Made by a program: the position numbers and the translations under genes. A stretch of DNA of 26,193 nt from CAYJAZ01 sp964371865 (GTDB lineage: Bacteria > Desulfobacterota > Desulfovibrionia > Desulfovibrionales > Desulfovibrionaceae): assembly GCA_964371865.1 (NCBI GenBank), contig CAYJOR010000035.1, forward strand, positions 1 to 26,193, read 5' to 3'. Of this stretch, positions 6,772-13,876 are shown piece after piece (the first letter of the stretch is position 1; each line of letters starts with the position of its first letter). A model generated the notes under the pieces. It was not told the DNA's origin. It searched no databases and worked only from the letters and a program-made list of their open reading frames with translations.

Positions 6772-8907
6772 TTAATTAGGATTTTTCATTGTCAATGATA
6801 TACGTTTTTTATCAACATCAACGGATACTACCCAAACCTTTACAATATCTCCAACTTTTAAAACTTCTGAAGGATGTTTGATAAATCTATCGCAAATTTG
6901 TGATATATGTACAAGACCATCTTGATGAACTCCAATATCAACAAATGCACCGAAATCTATAACGTTTCGTACGGTTCCCATAAGTTCCATACCTGTTTTT
7001 AAGTCTTTCATATCTAAAACGTCCATACGGAGTTCAGCTTGTTTTAGTCCATCTCTGATATCACGTAATGGTTTTGAAATTTCAGCTATCATATCTATGA
7101 GGGTTGGCTTACCAATTTCAAACTCTGTGCAAAGATTATCTAAACCGTATTGTTCACAGTCTTTTTGAAGACTAGCTATATTTTCAAGATTTTTATATCC
7201 AAACTTATCCATTATTTTCAAAGCAATAGAATAGTTTTCCGGGTGAACTCCTGTTTTATCAAGCATATTTTTACCATCAGTGATACGTAAAAATCCGGCA
7301 CACTGAGTAAAGGCTTTTGGTCCTAACTTCGCAACTTTTAGCAATTGTTTGAGATTATCAAATTTCCCATTTTCATCACGATATATGACAATATTTTTTG
7401 CTATTGTCATTGACAGCCCCGCAACATACGATAGTAATGAAGCCGAAGCTGTATTTAAGTCTACACCAACCTTATTAACGCAATCCTCCACACGATGAGA
7501 GAGAACTTCTGTAAGACGTGCTTGTGGCATATCGTGCTGATATTGTCCTACTCCAATGCTTTTAGGGTCAATTTTTACAAGCTCGGCGAGTGGATCTTGC
7601 AGACGCCTTGCAATTGAAACAGCTGAACGAAGAGCTACATCAAAGTCAGGGAACTCCTCTGCTCCTAGTTTTGATGCTGAATAAACAGATGCCCCCGCTT
7701 CATTCACCATTAAATATCCTAAATCTTTTTTATTTGCTTGTTTTATAAGTTCAACAGTATAGATTTCTGCTTCTTTTGATGCTGTTCCGTTACCAACTGC
7801 AATAACAGAAACATCGTGTTTATTTATCATATTTAAAAGAAGTTTTGTATCTTTACTTTTATCATTATTTGGAAGAGTTACGTATACAACTCCTGTATCA
7901 AGCACTTTACCGGTTTTATCGCAGACTGCAATTTTACAACCGGTTCTGTAGCCGGGGTCAATTGCAAGGCAAACTCTATCTTTTATAGGTGCTTGCATTA
8001 AAAGTCCTTCAAGGTTCAAACCAAAAATAGAAATTGCTTGCTCTGAAGCACGAAGAGTTAAATCTGAACGGATTTCTCTTTCAATCGATGGCATAAGAAG
8101 ACGTTGAAAACTATCTTCAATTGTTTTTGCCATAAGTTCTTTATCGGATTTATTTTTTATATAAATATTTTCAATAATTCGTAAAGCATCTTCATTTGTG
8201 CCGGCATCATTTGTTAATTTCACTTTAAGAAAAGCTTCTTTTTCACCACGATTTATCGCTAGAATTCTATGATTCTGGATTTTTGCAACAGGTTCAGAGA
8301 AGTCGTAATACATTTCATATACTGAATCTTCATCCTTTGCTTTTTTAGATTCGATAATACCATATTTAAAGTAATAATTTTTTAGTCTTTCACGAACAAG
8401 AGCATCATCTGAAACCATTTCTGCAATAATATCGCAAGCTCCTGCGATTGCATCTTGAACACTTGCAACTTCATCAGATAAAAATTCTTCTGCTTTTGTC
8501 ATAAGAATATTTTTTGTTACTTCTTGAGCAAGAATAATTTCTGCTAAAGGTTCAAGTCCTTTTGCTTTTGCTATGGTTGCTCTTGTTTTTCTTTTATCTT
8601 TATATGGACGATATAAATCTTCAACTTTTGCAAGAGTTTGAGCATTTAGAATTTTATTTTTTAGTTCATCTGTGAGTTTATCTTTTTCTGCAATAGAATT
8701 AATAACTTCTTCTTTACGCTTTTCGAGATTTCTAAGATAAGATAATCTTTCAGCTATTTCTCTTATTTTTTGATCGTCCATTGTTCCGTGTTGCTCTTTA
8801 CGGTAGCGAGCGATAAAAGGAACTGTATTACCTTCGTCAAGTAAATTTATAATATTTTCAATATATTGTTCTTTTTCATTAAATTCTTTTGCTAGTATTG
8901 ATTTCAT
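6772..8907 (-). CDS. tex: Tex family RNA-binding transcription accessory protein
   Basis: Conserved cytoplasmic nucleic-acid-binding protein thought to act on RNA metabolism or transcription; its exact reaction is unknown. The 711-residue protein has the family's full order: helical N-terminal region (NTVPFIARYRKEQHG near residue 28-42), YqgF/RNase-H-like fold starting near LAIDPGYRTGCKIAV (about 315-330), helix-hairpin-helix repeats in the 480-570 region (SLLSYVAGLSMTIAKNIV, then KVAKLGPKAFTQCAGFLRI), and a C-terminal S1 domain (from about 640, with GAFVDIGVHQDGLVHIS). The start codon follows GAGAGGAAAATT. It stands alone between a shared terminator and the terminator of the symporter gene upstream. 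Confidence 0.95.
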   Translation of the reverse strand: MKSILAKEFNEKEQYIENIINLLDEGNTVPFIARYRKEQHGTMDDQKIREIAERLSYLRNLEKRKEEVINSIAEKDKLTDELKNKILNAQTLAKVEDLYRPYKDKRKTRATIAKAKGLEPLAEIILAQEVTKNILMTKAEEFLSDEVASVQDAIAGACDIIAEMVSDDALVRERLKNYYFKYGIIESKKAKDEDSVYEMYYDFSEPVAKIQNHRILAINRGEKEAFLKVKLTNDAGTNEDALRIIENIYIKNKSDKELMAKTIEDSFQRLLMPSIEREIRSDLTLRASEQAISIFGLNLEGLLMQAPIKDRVCLAIDPGYRTGCKIAVCDKTGKVLDTGVVYVTLPNNDKSKDTKLLLNMINKHDVSVIAVGNGTASKEAEIYTVELIKQANKKDLGYLMVNEAGASVYSASKLGAEEFPDFDVALRSAVSIARRLQDPLAELVKIDPKSIGVGQYQHDMPQARLTEVLSHRVEDCVNKVGVDLNTASASLLSYVAGLSMTIAKNIVIYRDENGKFDNLKQLLKVAKLGPKAFTQCAGFLRITDGKNMLDKTGVHPENYSIALKIMDKFGYKNLENIASLQKDCEQYGLDNLCTEFEIGKPTLIDMIAEISKPLRDIRDGLKQAELRMDVLDMKDLKTGMELMGTVRNVIDFGAFVDIGVHQDGLVHISQICDRFIKHPSEVLKVGDIVKVWVVSVDVDKKRISLTMKNPN

Positions 8908-8984
8908 AATTTTCCTCTCTATTTAGAGCATTTTCTATATCCTAACTATCAGTTCAAGTCAAATTTTTGTATGAAAAATCTATC

Positions 8985-9032
8985 AAAAAATAAAAGGAAA
9001 CTTAATTCAAGATTTGAATAAGCTTCCCTTTA
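8985..9032 (-). terminator. Intrinsic terminator of the sodium:solute symporter gene
   Basis: On the minus strand, AAAGGGAAGCTTATTCAA pairs with TTGAATTAAGTTTCCTTT, with small bulges and a three-base loop, and is followed by TATTTTTT. It lies 22 bases past the symporter stop. Confidence 0.75.
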
Positions 9033-9053
9033 GAGTCTGTTATATATGATATT

Positions 9054-10484
9054 TTATGCAGGGTTTTCTATCGCAACTCTTTTGCGAATTGAAAGTAAGG
9101 CAAAAACAAGAGCAGAACACGCTGTACCAATAACAAATGGAGGAAATGCTTCTACTATTTGATGAACTTGAGCGAAAACATCAACAATTCTTGTTGATGG
9201 GCTAATTAGTAAGTAATAGCTTAGACAGCTCACAAAGCCTGTTATAGCCGAACAGATAGCCGCTTTTGCATTGGACTGTTTCCATAAAACTAAAGTTGCG
9301 TAAGGAACTAATGCAGTTGCGCCTATCACACTCCACGCCGTAGTATGAATAATTGCGATGATTTGCCCTTCAATTTGCGCTGTTATTCCGCTTACAACAA
9401 TACAGAAAAGAATAGCTAGTAACCACATTTTCCTATTTGCTTTTTTGCCTGTCATATCTTCTGATAATGAAGAGCTTGCTATATGAAATAATGCTGTACA
9501 AGTTGATAGAGAAGCCGAAACAATTGCAAGTATGAAGAATTGTTTACCAATTGCAGGAAGATACATATCTACAAGTGTAGGAATTACATCATCAGGGTGT
9601 GCGATTTCTGGTAAAATTAATCGAGAAAGAGAAGATATAAAATACATTCCACCCACAAGTATCAATGAAGAAACGCTCGCAAGTATTAATGATTTTTTTA
9701 ATTCTCTTTTATTTGAGATTGAAAAATGTCGTTGAATCATTTGAGGTTGTGCCCAGACAGCTATTGATGTAACTATCATTAATGACATCACAAAAAATCC
9801 CTGACCGCCAGATGAAAAACTTGTAAATCCATTATTTGCTTTAGCATTTGCCGGAAGTTGCGCAAGCTGCATAATCCCCTCAAGAGGACCTCCAACTTTA
9901 GAAAGTACAGTATAAGCTAAAAATCCAATACCTATAAGCATTACGCACCCTTGCATTGCTTCTGTAAGCAGAACACCTTTTAATCCACCAAATAGAACAA
10001 CCATTCCCACAGTTGCAACAATAATCCAAATAAGAATTGGTAAGGAAAAGGGTAAAATACTTTGAAGCATAATCGCCGCACCTTTTACAACTGCTGCTGC
10101 GTATACTGATAAAAATATTGCAAAAATTAATCCTAAGAAGAATCTTAGAGCCGGAATTTTATGTCCTAAAGCAATAAGCTGTGCTGGAGTTCTAGCATCA
10201 AGTTCTGTTTGGATTTGTTTCGTTCTCCACGCAAAAAATAAGTAAACAAATAAAGTTCCTAGAAGTACATTTCCAAGCGCAACTATCATCATCTGTAAGC
10301 CGTACATGTAGGCGAGTCCACCAAAGCCTACCAATGCTACCGCCGAAAAGTAAGTAGCAACATATGCAAATGACTGAACAAAAAAACCTACACTTCCGCT
10401 CATAACAGAGTCATGCCCTGCTCCTTTTTTTGCAAGAAAAACAAAAAGTGCTATGTAAAAAATCCAAATACTTACTTCTACCAT
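9054..10484 (-). CDS. Sodium:solute symporter (SSF family), probable aromatic amino acid uptake
   Basis: Inner-membrane secondary transporter of the PutP/PanF superfamily. The 476-residue protein has about 13 hydrophobic segments, the family motif GGLKGVLLTEAMQG (about 167-180), QPQMIQRHF (about 246-254) and the TM8 stretch SASLSTCTALFHIASSSLSE (about 323-342), where Ser/Thr residues bind Na+ in SSF proteins. The ATG at 10484 follows AAGGAG by seven bases; an ATG-opened extension to 10622 would run through the leader terminator and is rejected. The family alone does not give the substrate. The leader, with a Tyr/Phe-rich peptide and a terminator about 60 bases before this start, suggests that it imports tyrosine, phenylalanine or a related compound. 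That part is inference. Confidence 0.88.
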   Translation of the reverse strand: MVEVSIWIFYIALFVFLAKKGAGHDSVMSGSVGFFVQSFAYVATYFSAVALVGFGGLAYMYGLQMMIVALGNVLLGTLFVYLFFAWRTKQIQTELDARTPAQLIALGHKIPALRFFLGLIFAIFLSVYAAAVVKGAAIMLQSILPFSLPILIWIIVATVGMVVLFGGLKGVLLTEAMQGCVMLIGIGFLAYTVLSKVGGPLEGIMQLAQLPANAKANNGFTSFSSGGQGFFVMSLMIVTSIAVWAQPQMIQRHFSISNKRELKKSLILASVSSLILVGGMYFISSLSRLILPEIAHPDDVIPTLVDMYLPAIGKQFFILAIVSASLSTCTALFHIASSSLSEDMTGKKANRKMWLLAILFCIVVSGITAQIEGQIIAIIHTTAWSVIGATALVPYATLVLWKQSNAKAAICSAITGFVSCLSYYLLISPSTRIVDVFAQVHQIVEAFPPFVIGTACSALVFALLSIRKRVAIENPA

Positions 10485-10541
10485 GACAAACTCCTTATTA
10501 AAATCCTTGATAAGTTTTGTTTCTAATTTTTCGTACTTAAC

Positions 10542-10572
10542 AAAAAAAACCGCTATCCTCACGGACAGCGGT
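10542..10572 (-). terminator. Leader terminator (attenuator) of the symporter gene
   Basis: On the minus strand, ACCGCTGTCC-GTGA-GGATAGCGGT forms a 10-bp stem (one G-U) capped by a GNRA tetraloop and is followed directly by a run of T. It lies between a short leader reading frame and the symporter start, and no gene ends just before it. It is therefore best read as a regulated terminator inside the symporter's own leader. Confidence 0.9.
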
Positions 10573-10615
10573 GTAATATACAAAAAAATACAATACTCTA
10601 TACGCCTACCCGTGA
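10559..10615 (-). promoter_or_regulatory. Candidate antiterminator pairing
   Basis: TCACGG at 10615-10610, in the last codons of the leader peptide, is the exact complement of CCGTGA at 10564-10559, which is the inner 5' arm plus loop of the terminator hairpin. Pairing of the two would prevent the terminator from forming. A ribosome stalled on the Tyr codons (10650-10630) would leave TCACGG free, while one that reaches the stop codon (10608-10606) would cover it. Confidence 0.55.
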
Positions 10616-10665
10616 AACTCACTTAGGTTATAATAATAAGCGTATGAATAAGTAAATTGAAACAT
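10606..10665 (-). CDS. Tyr/Phe-rich leader peptide (attenuation sensor)
   Basis: A 19-codon reading frame, MFQFTYSYAYYYNLSEFHG, opens with ATG behind GAAAAGGAAA and ends with TAG. Five of its 19 codons are Tyr (three consecutive) and three are Phe. It ends about 34 bases before the leader terminator, the spacing seen in classical amino-acid attenuators such as those of trp, his and phe operons. No function as a mature protein is expected; its translation would sense charged tRNA-Tyr (and perhaps tRNA-Phe). The frame, ribosome site and hairpin are seen directly; the regulatory role is inference from the architecture. Confidence 0.75.
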   Translation of the reverse strand: MFQFTYSYAYYYNLSEFHG

Positions 10666-10684
10666 ATTTATTTCCTTTTCAAAA

Positions 10685-10713
10685 ACTCTAGCTAAAATAT
10701 AGTTATGTGTCAA
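10685..10713 (-). promoter_or_regulatory. Candidate promoter of the leader and symporter
   Basis: On the minus strand, TTGACA (10713-10708) is followed after 17 bases by TAGAGT (10690-10685). Transcription would begin near 10678, only about a dozen bases before the leader ATG, so the RNA before the leader peptide would be short. The -10 is imperfect, and TATATT at 10701-10696 is an alternative lacking a good -35. Confidence 0.5.
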
Positions 10714-10778
10714 GCAAAACTATTACATACAATAAACAATATTTGACGAAAATTCACTTCCGTGTTATCTAAAAAATC

Positions 10779-10806
10779 TTGATATATACAAATTAAATAA
10801 TATTAT
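10779..10806 (+). promoter_or_regulatory. Candidate pepA promoter
   Basis: TTGATA (10779-10784) and TATTAT (10801-10806) are separated by 16 bases, each one mismatch from the sigma-70 consensus. A weaker alternative, TTGACG-17-TATCTA, lies at 10743-10771. Confidence 0.5.
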
Positions 10807-10807
10807 C

Positions 10808-10827
10808 CTGTACTAAAAACTGTACAG
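10808..10827 (+). promoter_or_regulatory. Inverted repeat at the pepA transcription start (possible operator)
   Basis: CTGTAC and GTACAG form a perfect 6-bp inverted repeat with an 8-base spacer, directly after the candidate -10 box and 18 bases before the pepA start codon. The position suits a repressor site or a small leader hairpin. The binding factor is unknown. Confidence 0.4.
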
Positions 10828-10845
10828 TGAAAACTAGGATTAATC

Positions 10846-12378
10846 ATGGATATTCGTTTTCAAACTGAAAATAGTTGGCAATGTGACGTAGCTCTTTTCT
10901 TCGCTTTTGAAGGAGAGAAAGTTGAAGAAATTGAAACTAAGCACTCCGAACTTTTCAAAACTGCTTCTTGGCTTTGTATTGCTCCGGCTTGGCGCGACTT
11001 CACTGGCAAAGCAAGTGAAACTTTCTTACTCTACGGACACAAAGATAACGACATTTCAAGAGCTTATGTTATAGGCCTTGGAAAAAAAGAAAAATGTAAT
11101 CTTGAAATTATCAGAAATGCTGTTGCTTCTGCTGTAAAAGCTTGTAAAAGTTTAGAAGTTGAACATATTGGACTCGATATTACATCACTCAAAAATGTTC
11201 ACGAAAACCTCACAAACAAAAATATTTCTTTAGACTATTTAGTTGAAGAATGTTGTACAGCAGCTCTTTCATCATTATATATTCACGATACTTATAAAAC
11301 AGGCGAAAAAGCTAAATCAACTCTTAAAAGCCTTTCATTAATGCTGGATGCTCGTCATATTGATGATTCCATCCAAAAATCAGCACGTTTAGCTGAAGCA
11401 AATTACGCTGGTATGGCTTTATCACGCGATTTATCAAATGAACCACCAAACGTTCTTACACCTGTTGCTTTTGCTGAAAAGGCTGAAGCAGTTGCAAAAA
11501 AATACAATTTTAAATGCACTGTATTAGGTAAAGAACACCTTGAAGATTTAGGTATGAACGCATTTCTTGCTGTGGCAAAAGGTTCAGTAAATGATCCACG
11601 TTGTGTTATTCTAGAATATACACCAAAAGAATGTAAACATACAGAACCTTATGTTTTTGTTGGTAAAGGTCTTACATTTGATTCAGGCGGTATCAGCATT
11701 AAACCTTCTAGCGGTATGGCAGAAATGAAAACTGATATGTCCGGTGCTGCAAACGTACTTGGATTATTTGAGTCTTTAGGTCAAGCGCAGTTTATTGTTG
11801 AACCTGATAGACCAATTATCGGTCTTCTTGGTTGCGCTGAAAACATGCCTGATGGCAATGCTGTAAAACCTGGTGATGTTGTTTATACTTACAATGGTAA
11901 AACTGTTGAAATTACTAACACTGATGCTGAAGGCAGACTTGTCCTTATCGACGTTCTTGCTTATGCGCAAAAACTTTACAAACCTGCTGTTATTATTGAT
12001 ATTGCAACTTTAACAGGAGCTTGTGTTGTTGCCCTTGGTGATGATTCTGCCGGTCTTTTTGCTAATGACAGCGCACTTGCTCATGCTCTTTTAGATAGCT
12101 CTGAAAAAGTTGGTGAACGTATTTGGCGTCTTCCATTGTGGGAACATATGCTTAAGAAAATCGAAAGCCCTATTGCTGATTTAGATAATGCCGGACCTCG
12201 TTGGGGTGGAGCTATCACTGCGGCTGTATTCATTCAGCAATTTATCGAAGAAGGCCAAGCTTGGGCTCATCTTGATATTGCTGGCCCTAACTATAGTTCT
12301 GCTGCAACTCCACTTTGCACTAAAGGTGGTACAGGCTTTGGTACACGTATCTTAATCGACTATATCCGCAACAACTAA
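10846..12378 (+). CDS. pepA: Leucyl aminopeptidase (M17 family)
   Basis: Cytoplasmic two-metal aminopeptidase that releases N-terminal residues, leucine preferred, in peptide turnover; in E. coli the protein also binds DNA in site-specific recombination. The 510-residue length matches E. coli PepA (503). An N-terminal alpha/beta domain of about 165 residues precedes the catalytic domain. The catalytic domain shows GKGLTFDSGG (Lys274 and Asp279 as metal ligands), MKTDMSGAA (Asp297) and the family signature NTDAEGRL (358-365, with Asp360, Glu362 and the bicarbonate-binding Arg364), then AHLDIAGP near the C terminus. The ATG at 10846 follows TAGGA. A terminator lies just downstream, so it is probably transcribed mainly alone. 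Confidence 0.96.
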   Translation: MDIRFQTENSWQCDVALFFAFEGEKVEEIETKHSELFKTASWLCIAPAWRDFTGKASETFLLYGHKDNDISRAYVIGLGKKEKCNLEIIRNAVASAVKACKSLEVEHIGLDITSLKNVHENLTNKNISLDYLVEECCTAALSSLYIHDTYKTGEKAKSTLKSLSLMLDARHIDDSIQKSARLAEANYAGMALSRDLSNEPPNVLTPVAFAEKAEAVAKKYNFKCTVLGKEHLEDLGMNAFLAVAKGSVNDPRCVILEYTPKECKHTEPYVFVGKGLTFDSGGISIKPSSGMAEMKTDMSGAANVLGLFESLGQAQFIVEPDRPIIGLLGCAENMPDGNAVKPGDVVYTYNGKTVEITNTDAEGRLVLIDVLAYAQKLYKPAVIIDIATLTGACVVALGDDSAGLFANDSALAHALLDSSEKVGERIWRLPLWEHMLKKIESPIADLDNAGPRWGGAITAAVFIQQFIEEGQAWAHLDIAGPNYSSAATPLCTKGGTGFGTRILIDYIRNN

Positions 12379-12388
12379 CAAACATAAT

Positions 12389-12433
12389 AAGAGTCTGTAA
12401 TTGTTCATTTTTGAACACTACCGACTCTTTTTT
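12389..12433 (+). terminator. Terminator after pepA, abutting the next start codon
   Basis: AAGAGTC pairs with GACTCTT, with a nested TGTTC/GAACA hairpin inside, followed by TTTT. The T run ends only about eight bases before the next gene's ATG at 12441. Confidence 0.75.
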
Positions 12434-12440
12434 ATTTTAA

Positions 12441-13193
12441 ATGTCTATGAAATATATTGAAAAAAAATGTATAAAAGTAGCCGGTAAAGCAATGCAGCAA
12501 TCCGGTATGATTAAGGAAGGTTCACGCGTTGGAGTTGCTGTTTCCGGCGGTGTTGACTCTTTCTCACTCCTCAAAATTCTTAAAGAAAGACAAAGAATTG
12601 TTCCCTTTAAGTTTGATTTTATGGCGATTCACGTTAATGCAGGTTTCGATCCTACTAACCATCAACCTCTTGTTGAATGGCTTAAAAAAGAAGGTATTCC
12701 TGGACATTGTGAAGTCACCAATCATGGCTTAGTTGCACATTCAGAGGAAAATAGATCAAAATCGCCTTGCTTTTACTGCGCTATGCTTAGAAGAAAAAGA
12801 CTTTTCCAAATCTGCAAAGAGTATAATCTTACTCACTTAGCTTTTGGGCATAATGCTGACGATCTTATCACAAACTTTATGATGAATATTTTCCAAAATG
12901 GTCGTGTTGATGGAATGAGCATGAACGAACCATTTTTTGGTGGTCTCCTCCATGTAATTCGCCCTCTTATTCTTCTCGATAAAAAAGATATTGTCAAAGC
13001 TGCGAAAATTTGGGAGTTACCAATCTGGAAAAATCCATGCCCTTCTTCAGGTTCAACAAAAAGAACTAAAAGTATGGAACAGTTTGAGTATCTATGCGAA
13101 AATAATCCAACTAAAAGAAGAACTGCCTATAACGCTCTTACTCGCTGGCAACTAGAAAAAAACATGTCACCTGACTATGTCGGCAGAAAATAG
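12441..13193 (+). CDS. TtcA-like PP-loop ATPase, probable tRNA 2-thiolation enzyme
   Basis: Adenylating enzyme of the TtcA/TtuA group, which transfers sulfur to a tRNA base (2-thiocytidine-32 in TtcA) using an [4Fe-4S] cluster. The 250-residue protein has the PP-loop SGGVDS (about 34-39), the CxxC pair in SPCFYCAMLRRK (about 111-122), the FGHNADD motif, and a later NPCPSSG Cys (about 200) that could be the third cluster ligand. It is shorter than E. coli TtcA (311). The start may be 12441 or the ATG at 12447; neither has a visible ribosome site, because the pepA terminator ends right before them. Later in-frame ATGs would cut into conserved helices. Which base it modifies cannot be told from sequence. 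Confidence 0.8.
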   Translation: MSMKYIEKKCIKVAGKAMQQSGMIKEGSRVGVAVSGGVDSFSLLKILKERQRIVPFKFDFMAIHVNAGFDPTNHQPLVEWLKKEGIPGHCEVTNHGLVAHSEENRSKSPCFYCAMLRRKRLFQICKEYNLTHLAFGHNADDLITNFMMNIFQNGRVDGMSMNEPFFGGLLHVIRPLILLDKKDIVKAAKIWELPIWKNPCPSSGSTKRTKSMEQFEYLCENNPTKRRTAYNALTRWQLEKNMSPDYVGRK

Positions 13194-13214
13194 ATAAAGT
13201 TTAATTTATGTACA

Positions 13215-13254
13215 AAAGGGGAACATCGTTTATGATGCTCCCCTTATATTTTTC
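13215..13254. terminator. Terminator between the convergent TtcA-like and DUF2062 genes
   Basis: AAGGGGAACATC pairs with GATGCTCCCCTT around a short loop with one mismatch, followed by ATATTTTT on the plus strand. It also ends the long minus-strand operon, with the A-rich left flank giving a weaker T run on that strand. Confidence 0.8.
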
Positions 13255-13273
13255 ATGAAATTTTATACTAGGA

Positions 13274-13840
13274 CTATATCTGATCATTATAGTTTTTTGA
13301 GATAGCAGCAAACTTTTGAAATTCTCTATTCTTTATTCTATCTTCTCGTTTTTTCTGGTAGTTGCGTAATATTCTTACAGATGCAAAATATGTAATTATC
13401 GTTGCCGGAACTGCAATAACAAATGCGCCAACAAAAAGAACTAAAAAGAGCTTCGGGCTGCTAAAAATTATTTGAGAAAAATCCATTTCGTGCATATGAG
13501 TTTTAAAGTATCTTCCACCAAACTCAAATCCTATAAGATGTTTTCCAATATAAAAGTAAGCAATATATAAAGGCACCCAATTCAAGGGGTTAGAAATCCA
13601 AGTTCCCGCCGCAGCTGCAATTTTACTACCACGAACTACAAAGGCAAGAACAATAGCACAAATAGTCTGAATAGGCAACAAAGGCAGCAATCCTACAAAA
13701 ACGCCAGAAGCTAAACCTCGAGCAATAGCTTCCGGAGTAGCTTGTATACGTACAAGCTTATAATATAAGAATTTTACAAGTCTTATAAGTTTTTCCCAGA
13801 AAGAATAAAGCTTTTTGTTTTTTTTCAGATTTACTGTCAT
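13274..13840 (-). CDS. DUF2062 membrane protein
   Basis: Small inner-membrane protein of unknown function. The 188 residues include the DUF2062 hallmark: a conserved Ala/Gly-rich entry (ARGLASGVFVGLLPLLPIQT, about 40-59), a membrane segment, then GTWISNPLNWVPLY (about 79-92). A further hydrophobic segment lies near 130-155, and the ends are basic. Members of this family often sit near envelope or glycan genes. Here it is the last gene of an operon carrying mlaEFD and a heptose adenylyltransferase, 36 bases after mlaD, which suggests an envelope role without proving one. Confidence 0.82.
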   Translation of the reverse strand: MTVNLKKNKKLYSFWEKLIRLVKFLYYKLVRIQATPEAIARGLASGVFVGLLPLLPIQTICAIVLAFVVRGSKIAAAAGTWISNPLNWVPLYIAYFYIGKHLIGFEFGGRYFKTHMHEMDFSQIIFSSPKLFLVLFVGAFVIAVPATIITYFASVRILRNYQKKREDRIKNREFQKFAAISKNYNDQI

Positions 13841-13876
13841 GGAGCTTATCTTTTTCAGTTGAGGTTTAGTATTTTC

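Noticed and set aside
8916..8940. Sequence before tex resembling the gadC leader inverted repeat
   Set aside because: The shared run is about 16 bases with one insertion and AT-rich; in the tex leader the symmetry is not kept, so a common regulator is not supported.
10485..10622. 46-residue N-terminal extension of the SSF symporter
   Set aside because: It would cross the leader terminator, has no ribosome site, and the hydrophobic family start matches the ATG at 10484 behind AAGGAG.
10808..10827. E. coli-type LexA box before pepA
   Set aside because: CTGT and ACAG are present but separated by 12 bases instead of 8, and pepA is not a typical SOS gene.
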